In this document: one piece after another, positions 28,402 through 37,391 of the stretch
How positions within the stretch are numbered: the first letter of the stretch is position 1
How the letters are laid out: each line of letters begins with the position of its first letter
NCBI RefSeq assembly: GCF_900104515.1
Contig: NZ_FNJL01000023.1
Location: 1 to 64,000 of the forward strand
Length of the DNA stretch: 64,000 bases
DNA from: Paracidovorax cattleyae
GTDB lineage: Bacteria; Pseudomonadota; Gammaproteobacteria; Burkholderiales; Burkholderiaceae_C
Direction of reading: 5' to 3'
Made by a program: the position numbers and the translations under genes
Notes under the pieces: generated by a model
The model's input: only the letters and a program-made list of their open reading frames with translations
Told to the model about the DNA's origin: nothing
The model's database searches: none

Positions 28402-28913
28402 ACGACTCCCCCATGCAGAAGACCGACGGGGCATCCCCCGAGACCACCGCAGCGCCCATCCAGGAGGCACGACTTTGGAGCGACGGACGCTGGACGGCCG
28501 AGGTGATCAAGAACGAAGACGACGACGGCTGGGCCGTGGCCATGACGCTGCGCGGCGAATCCGAGCCGGCGCTGGTCGGCCCGTGGACGATGGGCCGCGA
28601 CAAGAAGAACCCCAAGCCGCTGGACGTGGCGGCCTTCCACACGCTGGTCAAGACCGCCTCCGAAGTGCTGCGCCGCCACGAGCAGCAACTGCACGCGCAG
28701 CTGCACAAGGAGGTGGCCGTGGGTTCCGGCGCCGACTTAGTCCGGGTGGCGCTGCGTATCGTGCCGGATGAGGAATATCCGTACGCCATGCTGACGGCGC
28801 ATGACGCTTCCGGCCAGCTGCTGGGCGAGGCGCGCGTGGAGGCGAACTTCAAGCTCAGCCAGGGCAGCGCGCTGGCGTGGATCGAGAGCGATTATTCGTC
28901 CAGGGGGCGGTAA
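28398..28913 (+). CDS. conserved hypothetical protein
   Basis: A 171-residue soluble protein, no signal peptide. It begins with a short disordered Ser/Thr-rich tail, then RLWSDGRWTAEVIKNEDDDGWAV, quoted in part, a helical central part with basic and Gln-rich character (VLRRHEQQLHAQLHKEV), and a C-terminal beta-rich part (YAMLTAHDASGQLLGEARV). I do not recognise the family. The ATG at 28398 overlaps the LysR stop, suggesting co-transcription, yet a link to the catabolic genes is not evident. It converges on the amidase gene. Confidence 0.7.
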   Translation: MNDSPMQKTDGASPETTAAPIQEARLWSDGRWTAEVIKNEDDDGWAVAMTLRGESEPALVGPWTMGRDKKNPKPLDVAAFHTLVKTASEVLRRHEQQLHAQLHKEVAVGSGADLVRVALRIVPDEEYPYAMLTAHDASGQLLGEARVEANFKLSQGSALAWIESDYSSRGR

Positions 28914-28945
28914 GAGCGGTTGAAAGCCCGGAGCGCGGCGAAGCG

Positions 28946-29980
28946 TCAGGACTGCGGCGCCCCGCGGGGAATGCCGTCGATGGGGCATTGCGGCGTGCCC
29001 ACGGTGCCGCGCGTGACGGCCTCCGCCGTGCGGCGCGCGGCGGCCGGGTCGGTCACCCACTGGCGGTAGAAGCCGTAGGGGCAGTCCGCCACGCCCTGGT
29101 CGCCCTCCCCCGAGTTCAGCAAGCCGGTGTAGCCCCGGTGCATCAGCTTGAACAGGTGGTTCTCGCTCTGGCCGTGGCGGCGGAAGTCGCGGATCAGGTG
29201 TTTGGAGAGCGCGGCGTACTGCACCCCCATTTCCTCCTCGCCGCATTCGCCCAGCGTGCGGCCGTCGAAGCCGATCAGCGCGCTGTGGCCGAAGTAGCTG
29301 TACACGCCGTCGAAGCCGGCCGCATTGGCCACGGCCACGTAGCTGTTGTTGGCGAACGCCATGGCCTTGCTCATCAGGATCTGCTGCTCCTTGGCCGGGT
29401 ACATGTAGCCCTGGCAGCGCACGATCAGCTCGGCGCCCTGCATGGCACAGTCGCGCCAGATCTCGGGGTAGTTGCCGTCGTCGCAGATGATGAGGCTGAT
29501 CTTCAGGCCCTTGGGGCCGTCGGTGACGTAGGTGCGGTCGCCGGGGTACCAGCCCTCGATGGGCGTCCACGGCATGATCTTGCGGTACTTCTGCACGATC
29601 TCGCCCCGGTCGTTCATGAGGATGAGCGTGTTGTAGGGCACCTTGCGCGGGTGCTCCTCGTGCCGCTCGCCGGTGAGCGAGAACACGCCCCACACCTTGG
29701 CCTTGCGGCAGGCGGCGGCGAAGATTTCGGTCTCGTCGCCGGGAATGTGGGCGGCGGTGTCCATCATCTCCTGGCTGTCGTACATGATGCCGTGGGTGCT
29801 GTACTCCGGGAAGATGACCAGGTCCATGCCCGGCAGGCCGGTTTTCATGCCGACCAGCATGTCGGCGATCCTGCGGGCGTTGTCCAGCACCTCGGCCCGG
29901 GTGTGCAGACGGGGCATCCTGTAGTTGACGACCGCGACGCCGACGGTGTCGTCGCTGCTCGAAATGTCGCCGTGGATCAT
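28946..29980 (-). CDS. amiE: aliphatic amidase
   Basis: A 344-residue nitrilase-superfamily amidase nearly collinear with Pseudomonas AmiE (346 residues). The catalytic Glu59 (FPEYSTHG), Lys134 (KYRKIMPW) and Cys166 ([11 protein letters not shown]) are at the same positions as in AmiE. It hydrolyses short aliphatic amides such as acetamide to the acid and ammonia in the cytoplasm. The C-terminal [11 protein letters not shown] is also family-specific. It is the last gene of the minus-strand operon after urtABCDE, fmdA and fmdB, where its role is to release ammonia from imported amides. Confidence 0.95.
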   Translation of the reverse strand: MIHGDISSSDDTVGVAVVNYRMPRLHTRAEVLDNARRIADMLVGMKTGLPGMDLVIFPEYSTHGIMYDSQEMMDTAAHIPGDETEIFAAACRKAKVWGVFSLTGERHEEHPRKVPYNTLILMNDRGEIVQKYRKIMPWTPIEGWYPGDRTYVTDGPKGLKISLIICDDGNYPEIWRDCAMQGAELIVRCQGYMYPAKEQQILMSKAMAFANNSYVAVANAAGFDGVYSYFGHSALIGFDGRTLGECGEEEMGVQYAALSKHLIRDFRRHGQSENHLFKLMHRGYTGLLNSGEGDQGVADCPYGFYRQWVTDPAAARRTAEAVTRGTVGTPQCPIDGIPRGAPQS

Positions 29981-30042
29981 GGCGCGGGCTCCTTGGGTAG
30001 GGAATGAATGAACGGGATGGGCGGCCGTCCTGGCGCAGCGCT

Positions 30043-30408
30043 TCAGTGGCTGATCATCCAGGGGCGTTTCGACGGGAATGCCTTGGCGCCGCCCGGCGCG
30101 GTGACCGTGGCGCCGCGCTTGCCTCCACCGCCACTGCTGCAGCAGCCGCACCCCGCGGGGTGGCGCAGCCGGCCGTAGCTGCCGGCCTCGGACTCGCGCG
30201 AGGAGCGCGGCGCATGGCGGGCGCGCTCGTTGGTGTCGTGGGCGCGGCGCTGCTCCGGGCCCAGGCAGGCCAGCCGCGGCGCGCTGGCGAACACGCGGGG
30301 CGACGGCGCGCCGCATTCCGGGCAGGCGGCGGGCTCGTTGCGCTGGGCCAGGCCGCGCAGCGCGTCGAAGCCGCCGCATTCCGCGCAGTGGTAGTCGTAG
30401 GTGGGCAT
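30043..30408 (-). CDS. fmdB: FmdB family zinc-ribbon protein
   Basis: A 121-residue protein with an N-terminal single-domain zinc ribbon: [15 protein letters not shown] and [10 protein letters not shown] give two CxxC pairs. This is the FmdB/putative regulatory protein family first described with formamidase in Methylophilus. The C-terminal half is basic, Ser/Arg-rich and has a second Cys group ([14 protein letters not shown]). It may regulate the amidase genes or act as a zinc-binding partner; the exact role is not known in the family. It lies between fmdA and amiE on the same strand. Confidence 0.88.
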   Translation of the reverse strand: MPTYDYHCAECGGFDALRGLAQRNEPAACPECGAPSPRVFASAPRLACLGPEQRRAHDTNERARHAPRSSRESEAGSYGRLRHPAGCGCCSSGGGGKRGATVTAPGGAKAFPSKRPWMISH

Positions 30409-30436
30409 GTGCGGGCCTCGTCCGTTCGCTTTTTTC

Positions 30437-31663
30437 TCAGGCAAGGTCGGGCGACAGGGGCATGTCGATGCTGCCGTCCAGCATCTTCACGGGGCCGCTG
30501 GCGCTCGGGTTGATGTCGAAGTCGAAGATCTGCGTGGGCAGCCAGAGCGTGGCGCAGGCGTTGGGCACATCGACCACGCCGCTGATGTGGCCCTGCACCG
30601 GGGCCGTGCCCAGGATGGAATAGGCCTGCGCGCCGCTGTAGCCGAACTTCTTCAGGTACTCGATGGCGTTCAGGCAGGCCTGGCGGTAGGCCACGTTCAC
30701 GTCCAGGTAGTACTGCCTGCCGGCCTCGTCCACCGAGATGCCCTCGAAGATCAGGTAGTCGTTGTAGGTGGGCACGATGGGGCTGGGCTTGAAGATGGGG
30801 TTCCTGATGCCGTACCTGGCCATGCCGCCCTTGATGAGCGTGACCTTCATATGCACCCAGCCGGCCATCTCGATCGCGCCGCAGAAGGTGATCTCGCCGT
30901 CGCCCTGGCTGAAGTGCAGATCGCCCACCGACAGGCCCGCACCGTCCACGTAGACGGGGAAATACACCTTCGCGCCGCGCGACAGGTCCTTGATGTCGCA
31001 GTTGCCGCCGTGCTCGCGCGGCGGCACGGTGCGGGCTGCTTCGGCGGCGGCCTTGTCGCGCGCGTCGCCGGTCATCCTGCCCATGTGCGCGGTGCCGGGC
31101 GACGGCGGGTTGGCGAGGCCGGCGGTGGGGTCGCTGTCGATCAGCGCCTGCTCGCGCGCGTTCCACTGGTCGAGCATCGCCCGGTCGGGCAGGCAGCCGA
31201 TCAGGCCGGGGTGGATGAGGCCGGCGAAGTTCACGCCGGGAATGTGGCGCGAACTGGTGAACATGCCTTTGAAGTCCCAGATGGACTTCTGCGCCTCGGG
31301 GAAGTGCTCGGTCAGGAAGCCGCCGCCGTTCTTCTTGGAGAAAAAGCCGTTGAAGCCCCAGAGGCTGTCCTGTTTGGCGCCGATGTCGAGCAGGTCCACG
31401 ACGAGCAGGTCGCCTGGCTCGGCACCCTTCACGCCCACCGGGCCGGAGAGGTAGTGCACGGTGGTCAGGTCGATGTCGCGCACGTCGTCGGCGCTGTCGT
31501 TGTTCTTGATGAAGCCGCCGGTCCAGTCGAAGGTTTCCAGGATGAAGTCGTCGCCGGGGTTCACCCAGCAGGCCATCGGGATGTCGGGGTGCCAGCGGTT
31601 GTGGATGTTCTCGTTCTCGGTGGGCGACTTCGTGAGGTCGACTTGGATGAGGGTGTCGGTCAT
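30437..31663 (-). CDS. fmdA: formamidase
   Basis: A 408-residue enzyme of the FmdA/AmdA acetamidase-formamidase family, which releases ammonia and formate from formamide. Typical blocks are NRWHPDIPMACWVNPGDDF in part, the SGPVGVKGAEPGDLLVVDLLDIG segment, HPGLIGCLPDRAML, REHGGNCDIKDLSRGAKVYF (the metal-site region) and DLHFSQGDGEITFCGAIEM. Length matches the family (about 407). It is 27 bp after urtE on the same strand and is the main catabolic gene of the amide operon. Confidence 0.95.
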   Translation of the reverse strand: MTDTLIQVDLTKSPTENENIHNRWHPDIPMACWVNPGDDFILETFDWTGGFIKNNDSADDVRDIDLTTVHYLSGPVGVKGAEPGDLLVVDLLDIGAKQDSLWGFNGFFSKKNGGGFLTEHFPEAQKSIWDFKGMFTSSRHIPGVNFAGLIHPGLIGCLPDRAMLDQWNAREQALIDSDPTAGLANPPSPGTAHMGRMTGDARDKAAAEAARTVPPREHGGNCDIKDLSRGAKVYFPVYVDGAGLSVGDLHFSQGDGEITFCGAIEMAGWVHMKVTLIKGGMARYGIRNPIFKPSPIVPTYNDYLIFEGISVDEAGRQYYLDVNVAYRQACLNAIEYLKKFGYSGAQAYSILGTAPVQGHISGVVDVPNACATLWLPTQIFDFDINPSASGPVKMLDGSIDMPLSPDLA

Positions 31664-31690
31664 GGCGGGCTCCTTGGGGGTGGATGGTGG

Positions 31691-32380
31691 TCAGACGGAG
31701 AGGTAGGACTTGATGCGCTGCTGGTCGGTGCCGGCGCGGGTGGTCTCGTGCACCAGGCGGCCGCCTTCGATGACGAAGAGCCGGTCGGCCACGTCCATCG
31801 CGAAGCTCAGCACCTGCTCGGACACGACGATGGTGAGCTGGCGCATCCGGCGGATCTCGTTGAGCGCGCGGGCGATGTCCTTGATGATGGAAGGCTGGAT
31901 GCCTTCGGTGGGTTCGTCGAGGAGCAGCACCTTGGGGTCGGTGACGAGGGCGCGGGCGATGGCGAGTTGCTGCTGCTGGCCGCCGGAGAGGTTGCCGCCC
32001 TTGCGGCGGCGCATGTCCCAGAGCACGGGGAAGAGCGCGTAGATCTCGTCGGGGATGCGTTTTTCCTTGGCGTTCTCCAGGCCGGTCTGGATGTTCTCTT
32101 CCACGGTGAGGGTGGGGAAGATCATGCGGCCCTGGGGGACGTAGGCGATGCCTTTGGCGACGCGGCGGAAGCTCTCGTCGCGCGTGACGTCCTGGTCCGC
32201 CACGCGGATGCTGCCGCTCTTGGTGGGCAGCACGCCCATGAGGCTTTTGAAGAGCGTGGTCTTGCCCATGCCGTTGCGGCCCATGATGGCGACGGTTTCG
32301 TTGGCGCGGCCTTCGAACGAGATGCCGTGCAGGGCCTCGCTCTGGCCGTAGGCGACGTGGAGGTCGGTGACTTTCAGCAT
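31691..32380 (-). CDS. urtE: urea/short-chain amide ABC transporter ATP-binding protein UrtE
   Basis: A 229-residue ATPase of the LivF-like UrtE type. Walker A GRNGMGKTT, Q-loop YVPQGRMIFPTLTVEENI, signature LSGGQQQQLAIARAL, Walker B LLLDEPTEGIQPSI. The GRNGMGKTT form is characteristic of UrtE. With UrtD it forms the ATPase pair of the HAAT-family importer. It is separated from urtD by a 430-bp stretch holding a complex inverted-repeat element, so its expression could differ from urtABCD. Followed closely by fmdA. Confidence 0.93.
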   Translation of the reverse strand: MLKVTDLHVAYGQSEALHGISFEGRANETVAIMGRNGMGKTTLFKSLMGVLPTKSGSIRVADQDVTRDESFRRVAKGIAYVPQGRMIFPTLTVEENIQTGLENAKEKRIPDEIYALFPVLWDMRRRKGGNLSGGQQQQLAIARALVTDPKVLLLDEPTEGIQPSIIKDIARALNEIRRMRQLTIVVSEQVLSFAMDVADRLFVIEGGRLVHETTRAGTDQQRIKSYLSV

Positions 32381-32512
32381 GGGATCGCTCCTGGGGGGTG
32401 CTTTGGGGTGCTTGGTACGTCGTCGGCGCGGATGTGCTTGCTCTGCGTTGTTTCAGTCGCCGTCGCTGCAGAGTCCTTGATGTGCGGGATGGGAGCCCGG
32501 GCCGGGATCGCC

Positions 32513-32732
32513 GGGTGGCCCCTTCCGCGAATGTCCCCCGGCTTCGCCTCCTCCTTTATTTCGCTGCAGGGGCCACCCGGCACTCCCGGCCTGTTCACCG
32601 CTCTGCCTTGCCGGCCATGGAGAAGGCGCGGCGATGTTTGCCCGTGGTGGCGGCATGCCCCGCGCAGCGAAATCAAGGAGGAGGCCGCAGGCCGGGGGAC
32701 ATTCGCGGATCGGGGCATGCCGCCGCCACGGG
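32513..32732. repeat. paired inverted copies of a structured repeat between urtD and urtE
   Basis: Two copies of a ~43-45-bp core face each other: 32525-32567 and, inverted, 32664-32708, with 18 perfectly matching bases at one end and 20/21 at the other. Each copy is enclosed by its own terminal stem, and the two stems differ in sequence: GGGTGGCCCCT/AGGGGCCACCC (32513-32523/32568-32578) and a 21-bp stem with one mismatch (32641-32661/32712-32732). The core carries AAGGAGGAGGC and GGGGGACATTCGCGG. It contains no credible reading frame. REP/MITE-like or a structured RNA; it fills most of the 430-bp gap. Confidence 0.7.
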
Positions 32733-32810
32733 CCACCCCGAACCCACGCGCCATGCGGCCTTCGTTCGGACACCAGGGCAATGAAGGCAACCGTCGTTCG
32801 CACTGCATGC

Positions 32811-33554
32811 TCAATGCCCCAGGTACACGTCGATGACCTTCGGATCCGCCTGCACCTTGTCCATCGGCCCCTCGGCCAGGATCTTTCCCTGGTGCATCAC
32901 CGTCACCTTGTGCGCGATGCGCTTCACGAACTCCATGTCGTGCTCGATCACGATCACCGCGCGGTTGCGGCAGATGCGCTCCAGCAGCTCGGCCGTCAGC
33001 TCACGCTCGCGCGCGCTCATGCCCGCGATCGGCTCGTCCAGCATCAGCAGCTCGGGCTCCTGCATCAGCAGCATGCCGATCTCCAGCCACTGCTTCTGCC
33101 CGTGCGACAGCAGCCCGGCCTCCGTCTCCAGGCGCTGGGCCAGGCCGATGTCCTCCGCCACCGCCTGCACGCGCTCCCTCACCGCATCCGTGCAGCGAAA
33201 AGCCAGCGCGCCGAACACCGTGCGGCCCGTGGGATACGACACCTCCAGGTTCTGGAACACCGACAGGTTCTCGTAGATGGACGGCGTCTGGAACTTTCGG
33301 CCGATGCCGAGGCGCACGCGCTGGTGCTCGGCCATGCGGGTCAGCTCCTCGTTCTTGAACTTGATGCTGCCGCCGGTGGCCCGCGTCTTGCCGCAGATGA
33401 GGTCCAGCAACGTGGTCTTGCCCGCGCCGTTGGGGCCGATGATCACGCGCAGCTCATTGCGGTCCACGTAGAGCGTGAGGTTGTCGATGGCCTTGAAGCC
33501 GTCGAACGACACCGTGAGGTCTTCCACGGCGAGGGCGAAGTCGGTATTGCTCAT
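32811..33554 (-). CDS. urtD: urea/short-chain amide ABC transporter ATP-binding protein UrtD
   Basis: A 247-residue LivG-like ATPase. Walker A IIGPNGAGKTT, GRKFQTPSIYENLSVFQNLE in the Q-loop region, signature LSHGQKQWLEIGMLL (the LSHGQ variant usual for UrtD), Walker B LLMLDEPIAGM and the H-loop VIEHDMEFV. The ATG at 33554 is taken because the family start (DFALAVEDLTVSFDGFKAI) follows directly. It is 28 bp after urtC. Its partner ATPase UrtE follows after the repeat-filled gap. Confidence 0.93.
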   Translation of the reverse strand: MSNTDFALAVEDLTVSFDGFKAIDNLTLYVDRNELRVIIGPNGAGKTTLLDLICGKTRATGGSIKFKNEELTRMAEHQRVRLGIGRKFQTPSIYENLSVFQNLEVSYPTGRTVFGALAFRCTDAVRERVQAVAEDIGLAQRLETEAGLLSHGQKQWLEIGMLLMQEPELLMLDEPIAGMSARERELTAELLERICRNRAVIVIEHDMEFVKRIAHKVTVMHQGKILAEGPMDKVQADPKVIDVYLGH

Positions 33555-33582
33555 GCAAAGGCTCCTGCGCGGTGGTGGAGGT

Positions 33583-34800
33583 TCAGACGCCCTGGTGGCG
33601 CGTGCCCTGGGGCAGCGGAGCAGGTGCGGCCGGTGGCAGGGGTGCAGCGGTGGAAGCCTCCGGCTCCCCGGCAGGTGCGGGCCACGGTGCGGGTGCCGGC
33701 ACGGCGGCACGGCGCAGGGCCTCGCGGCGGCCCTTCCACCAGGGCACGATGCGCTCTTCCCACAGGCCGGCCAGCCCCATCGGGAAGGCCATGGTCACGC
33801 CGATGAAGAGCGCCGCCATGAGGAACAGCCACAGGTCTGGAAAGCTCTCGGAGAAATACGTCTTGCCCGCGTTCACCAGCAGCGCGCCATACACCGCGCC
33901 CACCAGGCTCATGCGCCCGCCCACGGCAGCGTAGATCACCATCTCGATGGATGGCACGATGCCCACGAAGCTCGGCGACATGAAGCCCACCTGCAGCGTG
34001 AACAGCGCGCCCCCGATGCCCGACAGCGCCGCCGCCAGGCAGAAGGTGAAGACCTTGAAGTTGGCCACGTCGTAGCCCGAGAAGCGCACGCGGTCTTCCT
34101 TGTCGCGCATGGCCAGCAGCAGCGTGCCCAGCTTGCTCGTCTGGATGTAGCGGCACAGCACGATGGACGCCACCAGCAGCGCCACGCACACGTAGTAGAG
34201 GATGACCTTGGCGCTGTCGGTGCGCGTGTCCCAGCCCCAGAGCGTCTTCAGGTCGGTCATGCCGTTCACTCCGCCCGTGTAGCCCTGCTGGCCGATGATG
34301 AGCACCGTGCAGATCAGCGCCACCGCCTGCGTGATGATCGCGAAATACACGCCGCCCACGCGGCGCTTGAACATGGCGAAGCTCACGATCCAGGCCAGCA
34401 GCGTGGGCAGCACGACCACGGCGGCCAGCGCGAACGGCAGGCTCTTGAACGGCACCCAGAACGAGGGCAGCGCGGTGATCTGGTTCCAGTCCATGAAGTC
34501 CGGGATGCCGGGGGTGGACTGGATCCTGGTGCTGATGGGGTCGGATGCCTCGAGCTTCAGGAACATGGCCATGGCGTAGCCGCCCAGGCCGAAGAACACG
34601 CCCTGCCCCAGGCTCAGCACGCCGCCGTAGCCCCACACCATCACCAGGCCGATGGCGACGAAGGCATAGGTCAGGTACTTGCCCACCAGGTTCAGGCGGA
34701 AGACGTCGAGGGCCAGCGGCAGGACCACGGCCAGCAGCACGGTGAGCAGCACCAGGCTGGCGAGCTGGTAGCGCTGGACCCAGGCTTTGAGGGCGTTCAT
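33583..34800 (-). CDS. urtC: urea/short-chain amide ABC transporter permease UrtC
   Basis: A 405-residue LivM-like inner-membrane permease with about ten hydrophobic segments, including YAFVAIGLVMVWGYGGVLSLGQG, quoted in part, the family hallmark. AMRDKEDRVRFSGYDVANFKVF is the cytoplasmic coupling loop. The C-terminal 45 residues are a Pro/Ala-rich, probably cytosolic tail that is longer than in many UrtC proteins. It lies 43 bp after urtB and pairs with UrtB. Confidence 0.93.
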   Translation of the reverse strand: MNALKAWVQRYQLASLVLLTVLLAVVLPLALDVFRLNLVGKYLTYAFVAIGLVMVWGYGGVLSLGQGVFFGLGGYAMAMFLKLEASDPISTRIQSTPGIPDFMDWNQITALPSFWVPFKSLPFALAAVVVLPTLLAWIVSFAMFKRRVGGVYFAIITQAVALICTVLIIGQQGYTGGVNGMTDLKTLWGWDTRTDSAKVILYYVCVALLVASIVLCRYIQTSKLGTLLLAMRDKEDRVRFSGYDVANFKVFTFCLAAALSGIGGALFTLQVGFMSPSFVGIVPSIEMVIYAAVGGRMSLVGAVYGALLVNAGKTYFSESFPDLWLFLMAALFIGVTMAFPMGLAGLWEERIVPWWKGRREALRRAAVPAPAPWPAPAGEPEASTAAPLPPAAPAPLPQGTRHQGV

Positions 34801-34843
34801 GGGAGGACTCCGGTGGATGCGGAAAGGACGGGAGCGCGCCGGT

Positions 34844-35758
34844 TCAGCGGCGGACCTTGGAGGCGAACAGCCCCTGCGGCCGCACCATCAGGATCAGCAC
34901 GATCAGCGAGAGCGTGATGACCTTGGCCATGGAGCCGGCCAGGAAAAACTCGGTGATCGACTGCGTCTGCGCGATGCCGAAGGCCGACACCACCGTGCCC
35001 AGCAGGCTGGCCGCGCCGCCGAAGGTGACCACCAGGAAGGCATCGACGATGTAGAGCGAACCCGAGGTGGGCCCTGTGGAGCCGATGGTGGTGAAGGCCG
35101 CGCCCGCCACGCCGGCGATGCCGCAGCCGATGGCGAAGGTGAGGCGGTCGGTCTTCTTCGTGTCGATGCCGATGGCGTTGGCCATCACGCGGTTGCTCAC
35201 GGTGGCGCGCACCCGCAGGCCCCAGCGGCTCCGGTGCAGCGCGATCAGCACGCCGGCCGTCACCACCACGGTCAGGGCCAGCACGAACAGGCCGTTGACG
35301 GGAATGTCCAGCCCCTCGGCCGGCGCCCAGGAGCCCATCAGCCAGTCCGGCAGCGTGGGGCTCACTTCCTTGGGGCCGATGAAGGTGCGGAAGCACTGCT
35401 GCAGCGCCAGGCTCACGCCCCAGGTGGCCAGCAGCGTATCCAGCGGGCGCTTGTAGAGGTGGCGGATCAGCCCCCACTCCACCAGCCAGCCGGCCACGAA
35501 GGCGAAACCGAAGGCCGCCACGATGGCCAGCGGGAAGTAGAACGGCATGAAGCCGGGCGCGTACTGCGCCGTCAGCGTCGAGCCCAGGTAGATGGTGTAG
35601 GCGCCGATGGTCATGAACTCGCCGTGCGCCATGTTGATCACGCCCATCTGCCCGAAGATGATCGCCAGCCCCAGGCCCATGAGCAGCAGCACCGCGAACA
35701 GGCTCAGGCCCGCGAAACCCTGCATCAGGCCGATGTTCATCATCTCGGAGAAAGTCAT
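34844..35758 (-). CDS. urtB: urea/short-chain amide ABC transporter permease UrtB
   Basis: A 304-residue LivH-like permease. IIFGQMGVINMAHGEFMTIGAY, quoted in part, is the defining UrtB/LivH block, and RVRATVSNRVMANAIGIDT is the coupling loop. The ATG at 35758 starts MTFSEMMNIGLMQGFAGLSLF, a normal family N terminus; the open frame further upstream overlaps urtA in another frame. It is 206 bp after urtA, with hairpin-forming sequence between, which may lower expression relative to the binding protein. Confidence 0.93.
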   Translation of the reverse strand: MTFSEMMNIGLMQGFAGLSLFAVLLLMGLGLAIIFGQMGVINMAHGEFMTIGAYTIYLGSTLTAQYAPGFMPFYFPLAIVAAFGFAFVAGWLVEWGLIRHLYKRPLDTLLATWGVSLALQQCFRTFIGPKEVSPTLPDWLMGSWAPAEGLDIPVNGLFVLALTVVVTAGVLIALHRSRWGLRVRATVSNRVMANAIGIDTKKTDRLTFAIGCGIAGVAGAAFTTIGSTGPTSGSLYIVDAFLVVTFGGAASLLGTVVSAFGIAQTQSITEFFLAGSMAKVITLSLIVLILMVRPQGLFASKVRR

Positions 35759-35848
35759 GGTGCAGCTCCTGCGTGCAAGCCAAGGGGGAAAATGCGATCT
35801 GCGCCGGCACCAGCCGCCGCAGCGGCCCGCACCGGGCGCGGCATCGAA

Positions 35849-35936
35849 GGCCTTCGCGGCCAAAGGCCAGAGACACCGAGGAAGGGCCGCCCCGCACCGA
35901 AGGTGTCGTCTCCCTCCCGAGCAGCGAGAGAGGGAG
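35849..35936 (-). repeat. hairpin-forming sequence between urtA and urtB
   Basis: Two inverted repeats lie in the 206-bp gap: GGCCTT/AAGGCC (35849-35854/35863-35868) and CTCCCTC/GAGGGAG (35910-35916/35930-35936). Neither is followed by a T-tract. Such hairpins after a binding-protein gene often protect its mRNA 3' end or attenuate downstream expression. Confidence 0.4.
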
Positions 35937-35964
35937 GAAGGCGCGCAGCGCTTCAGGGGGTGGC

Positions 35965-37233
35965 TTACTGATAGCCTTTGGGGAACGGATCGGGCTTGAT
36001 GAGCTCGGGCGACTCGGACACCACCTTGAACGTGCCGTCCGGCAGGCCCTGGGCGATGCGCGACTTGCTCCACAGGTGGTGGTTGGCGTCCACCTTCACG
36101 TAGCCTTCGGGCGCGGTCTTGAGCTCGATGCCGGGCGATGCGGCCACCACCTTGTCCACGTCGAAACTCTTGGCCTTCTCCACCGCGGCCTTCCAGAGCC
36201 AGGGGCCCAGGTAGCCGGCCTGCGTCACGTCGCCGATCACCGCGTTGGGGCCGTATTTCGCCTTGAAGGCGGCCACGAACTTCTTGTTGTTCTCGTTGTC
36301 CAGCGACTGGAAGTACTTCATCGACGAATAGAAACCCGCGAAGTTCTCCCCGCCCACGCCGGTCATCTCGTCCTCGGTGACCGACAGCGTCACCAGCAGC
36401 TGCTTGTCGCCCGTGATGCCGGCGGCCTTGAGCGCCTTGTAGAAGGCCACATTGGAGCCGCCCACCACTGCCACGAAGATGCAATCGGGCTTCTGCACCT
36501 TGATCTTGTTCATCAGCGAGCCGAAGTTGGTGCTGCCCAGCGGGTAATACTCCTCGCCGACGACCTTGCCCTTCTGGAAGTTCTCGATGTGCTTGCGCGC
36601 GATCTTCATCGAGGTGCGCGGCCAGATGTAGTCCGAACCGATCAGGAAGAAGGTCTTGGCCTTCTTCTCCTTCTGCGCCCAGTCCAGGCTGTAGAGGATC
36701 TGCTGGGTGGCCTCCTGGCCCGTGTAGATCACGTTCTTCGACTGCTCCAGGCCTTCGTAGAAGGTGGGGTAGTACAGCAGGCCGTTCTCCTTCTCGAAGA
36801 TCGGCAGCACCGCCTTGCGCGAGGCGCTGGTCCAGCAGCCGAACACGGCTGCGCAGTGGTCGTTGATGAGCAGCTTCTTGGCTTTCTCGGCGAAGGTGGG
36901 CCAGTCGGAGGCGCCGTCTTCCTTGATGACCTTGATCTTGCGGCCCAGCACGCCGCCCATGGCGTTGATCTGGTCGATGGCGAGCTGCTCGGCCTGGATG
37001 GAGCCCGTCTCCGAAATCGCCATCGTGCCCGTGGCCGAATGCAGCTGGCCCACCGTCACCTCGGTGTCGGTCACGGCCAGCTTGGTCGTGTTGACCTGCG
37101 CCGTGGGCTGGGCATGTCCCCAGGCCGGCAGGCCGGCGATGGACGCGGCGCCCATGGCCTGCAGCAGGCGGCGGCGGCCCGCGTCGGCGCTGGCCAGGGG
37201 AGAAACGTTCCGGGGGTCGAGGGGGTGCTTCAT
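35965..37233 (-). CDS. urtA: urea/short-chain amide ABC transporter substrate-binding protein UrtA
   Basis: A 422-residue periplasmic binding protein of the HAAT family. The N terminus holds a twin-arginine-like signal (GRRRLLQAMGAASIAG, then WGHAQP). Mature blocks VGQLHSATGTMAISETGS, FGCWTSASRKAVLPIFEKEN, YPTFYEGLEQSKNVIYTGQE (each cited in part) and STNFGSLMNKIK are UrtA/FmdD hallmarks. Similar proteins bind urea or short amides; next to formamidase and amidase, the amide-binding FmdD role is likely. It is the first gene of the minus-strand operon and is divergent from the permease-kinase gene at 37421. Confidence 0.93.
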   Translation of the reverse strand: MKHPLDPRNVSPLASADAGRRRLLQAMGAASIAGLPAWGHAQPTAQVNTTKLAVTDTEVTVGQLHSATGTMAISETGSIQAEQLAIDQINAMGGVLGRKIKVIKEDGASDWPTFAEKAKKLLINDHCAAVFGCWTSASRKAVLPIFEKENGLLYYPTFYEGLEQSKNVIYTGQEATQQILYSLDWAQKEKKAKTFFLIGSDYIWPRTSMKIARKHIENFQKGKVVGEEYYPLGSTNFGSLMNKIKVQKPDCIFVAVVGGSNVAFYKALKAAGITGDKQLLVTLSVTEDEMTGVGGENFAGFYSSMKYFQSLDNENNKKFVAAFKAKYGPNAVIGDVTQAGYLGPWLWKAAVEKAKSFDVDKVVAASPGIELKTAPEGYVKVDANHHLWSKSRIAQGLPDGTFKVVSESPELIKPDPFPKGYQ

Positions 37234-37343
37234 GAAGGCGCTCCTTGCGTCTGGCAGGGTGGAAGGCGGCGGTGGTGTCGCACCGGATGGACGACAGGTG
37301 CCGCGCTGGAATGAAGGTTAGGGAGAACCCTGCGACGCGCCCA

Positions 37344-37359
37344 TACGTCAATTAACGTA
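37344..37359. promoter_or_regulatory. candidate response-regulator operator upstream of urtA
   Basis: TACGTCAATTAACGTA is a near-palindrome (TACGT/ACGTA around CAATTA) in the 187-bp divergent region. It is 111 bp upstream of urtA and 62 bp upstream of the permease-kinase gene. A LuxR/NarL-type regulator encoded nearby (40869-41792) is the obvious candidate to bind it. Confidence 0.4.
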
Positions 37360-37391
37360 GTGGCCTGCGTACGGCGCCGCCCGCACCGCGC

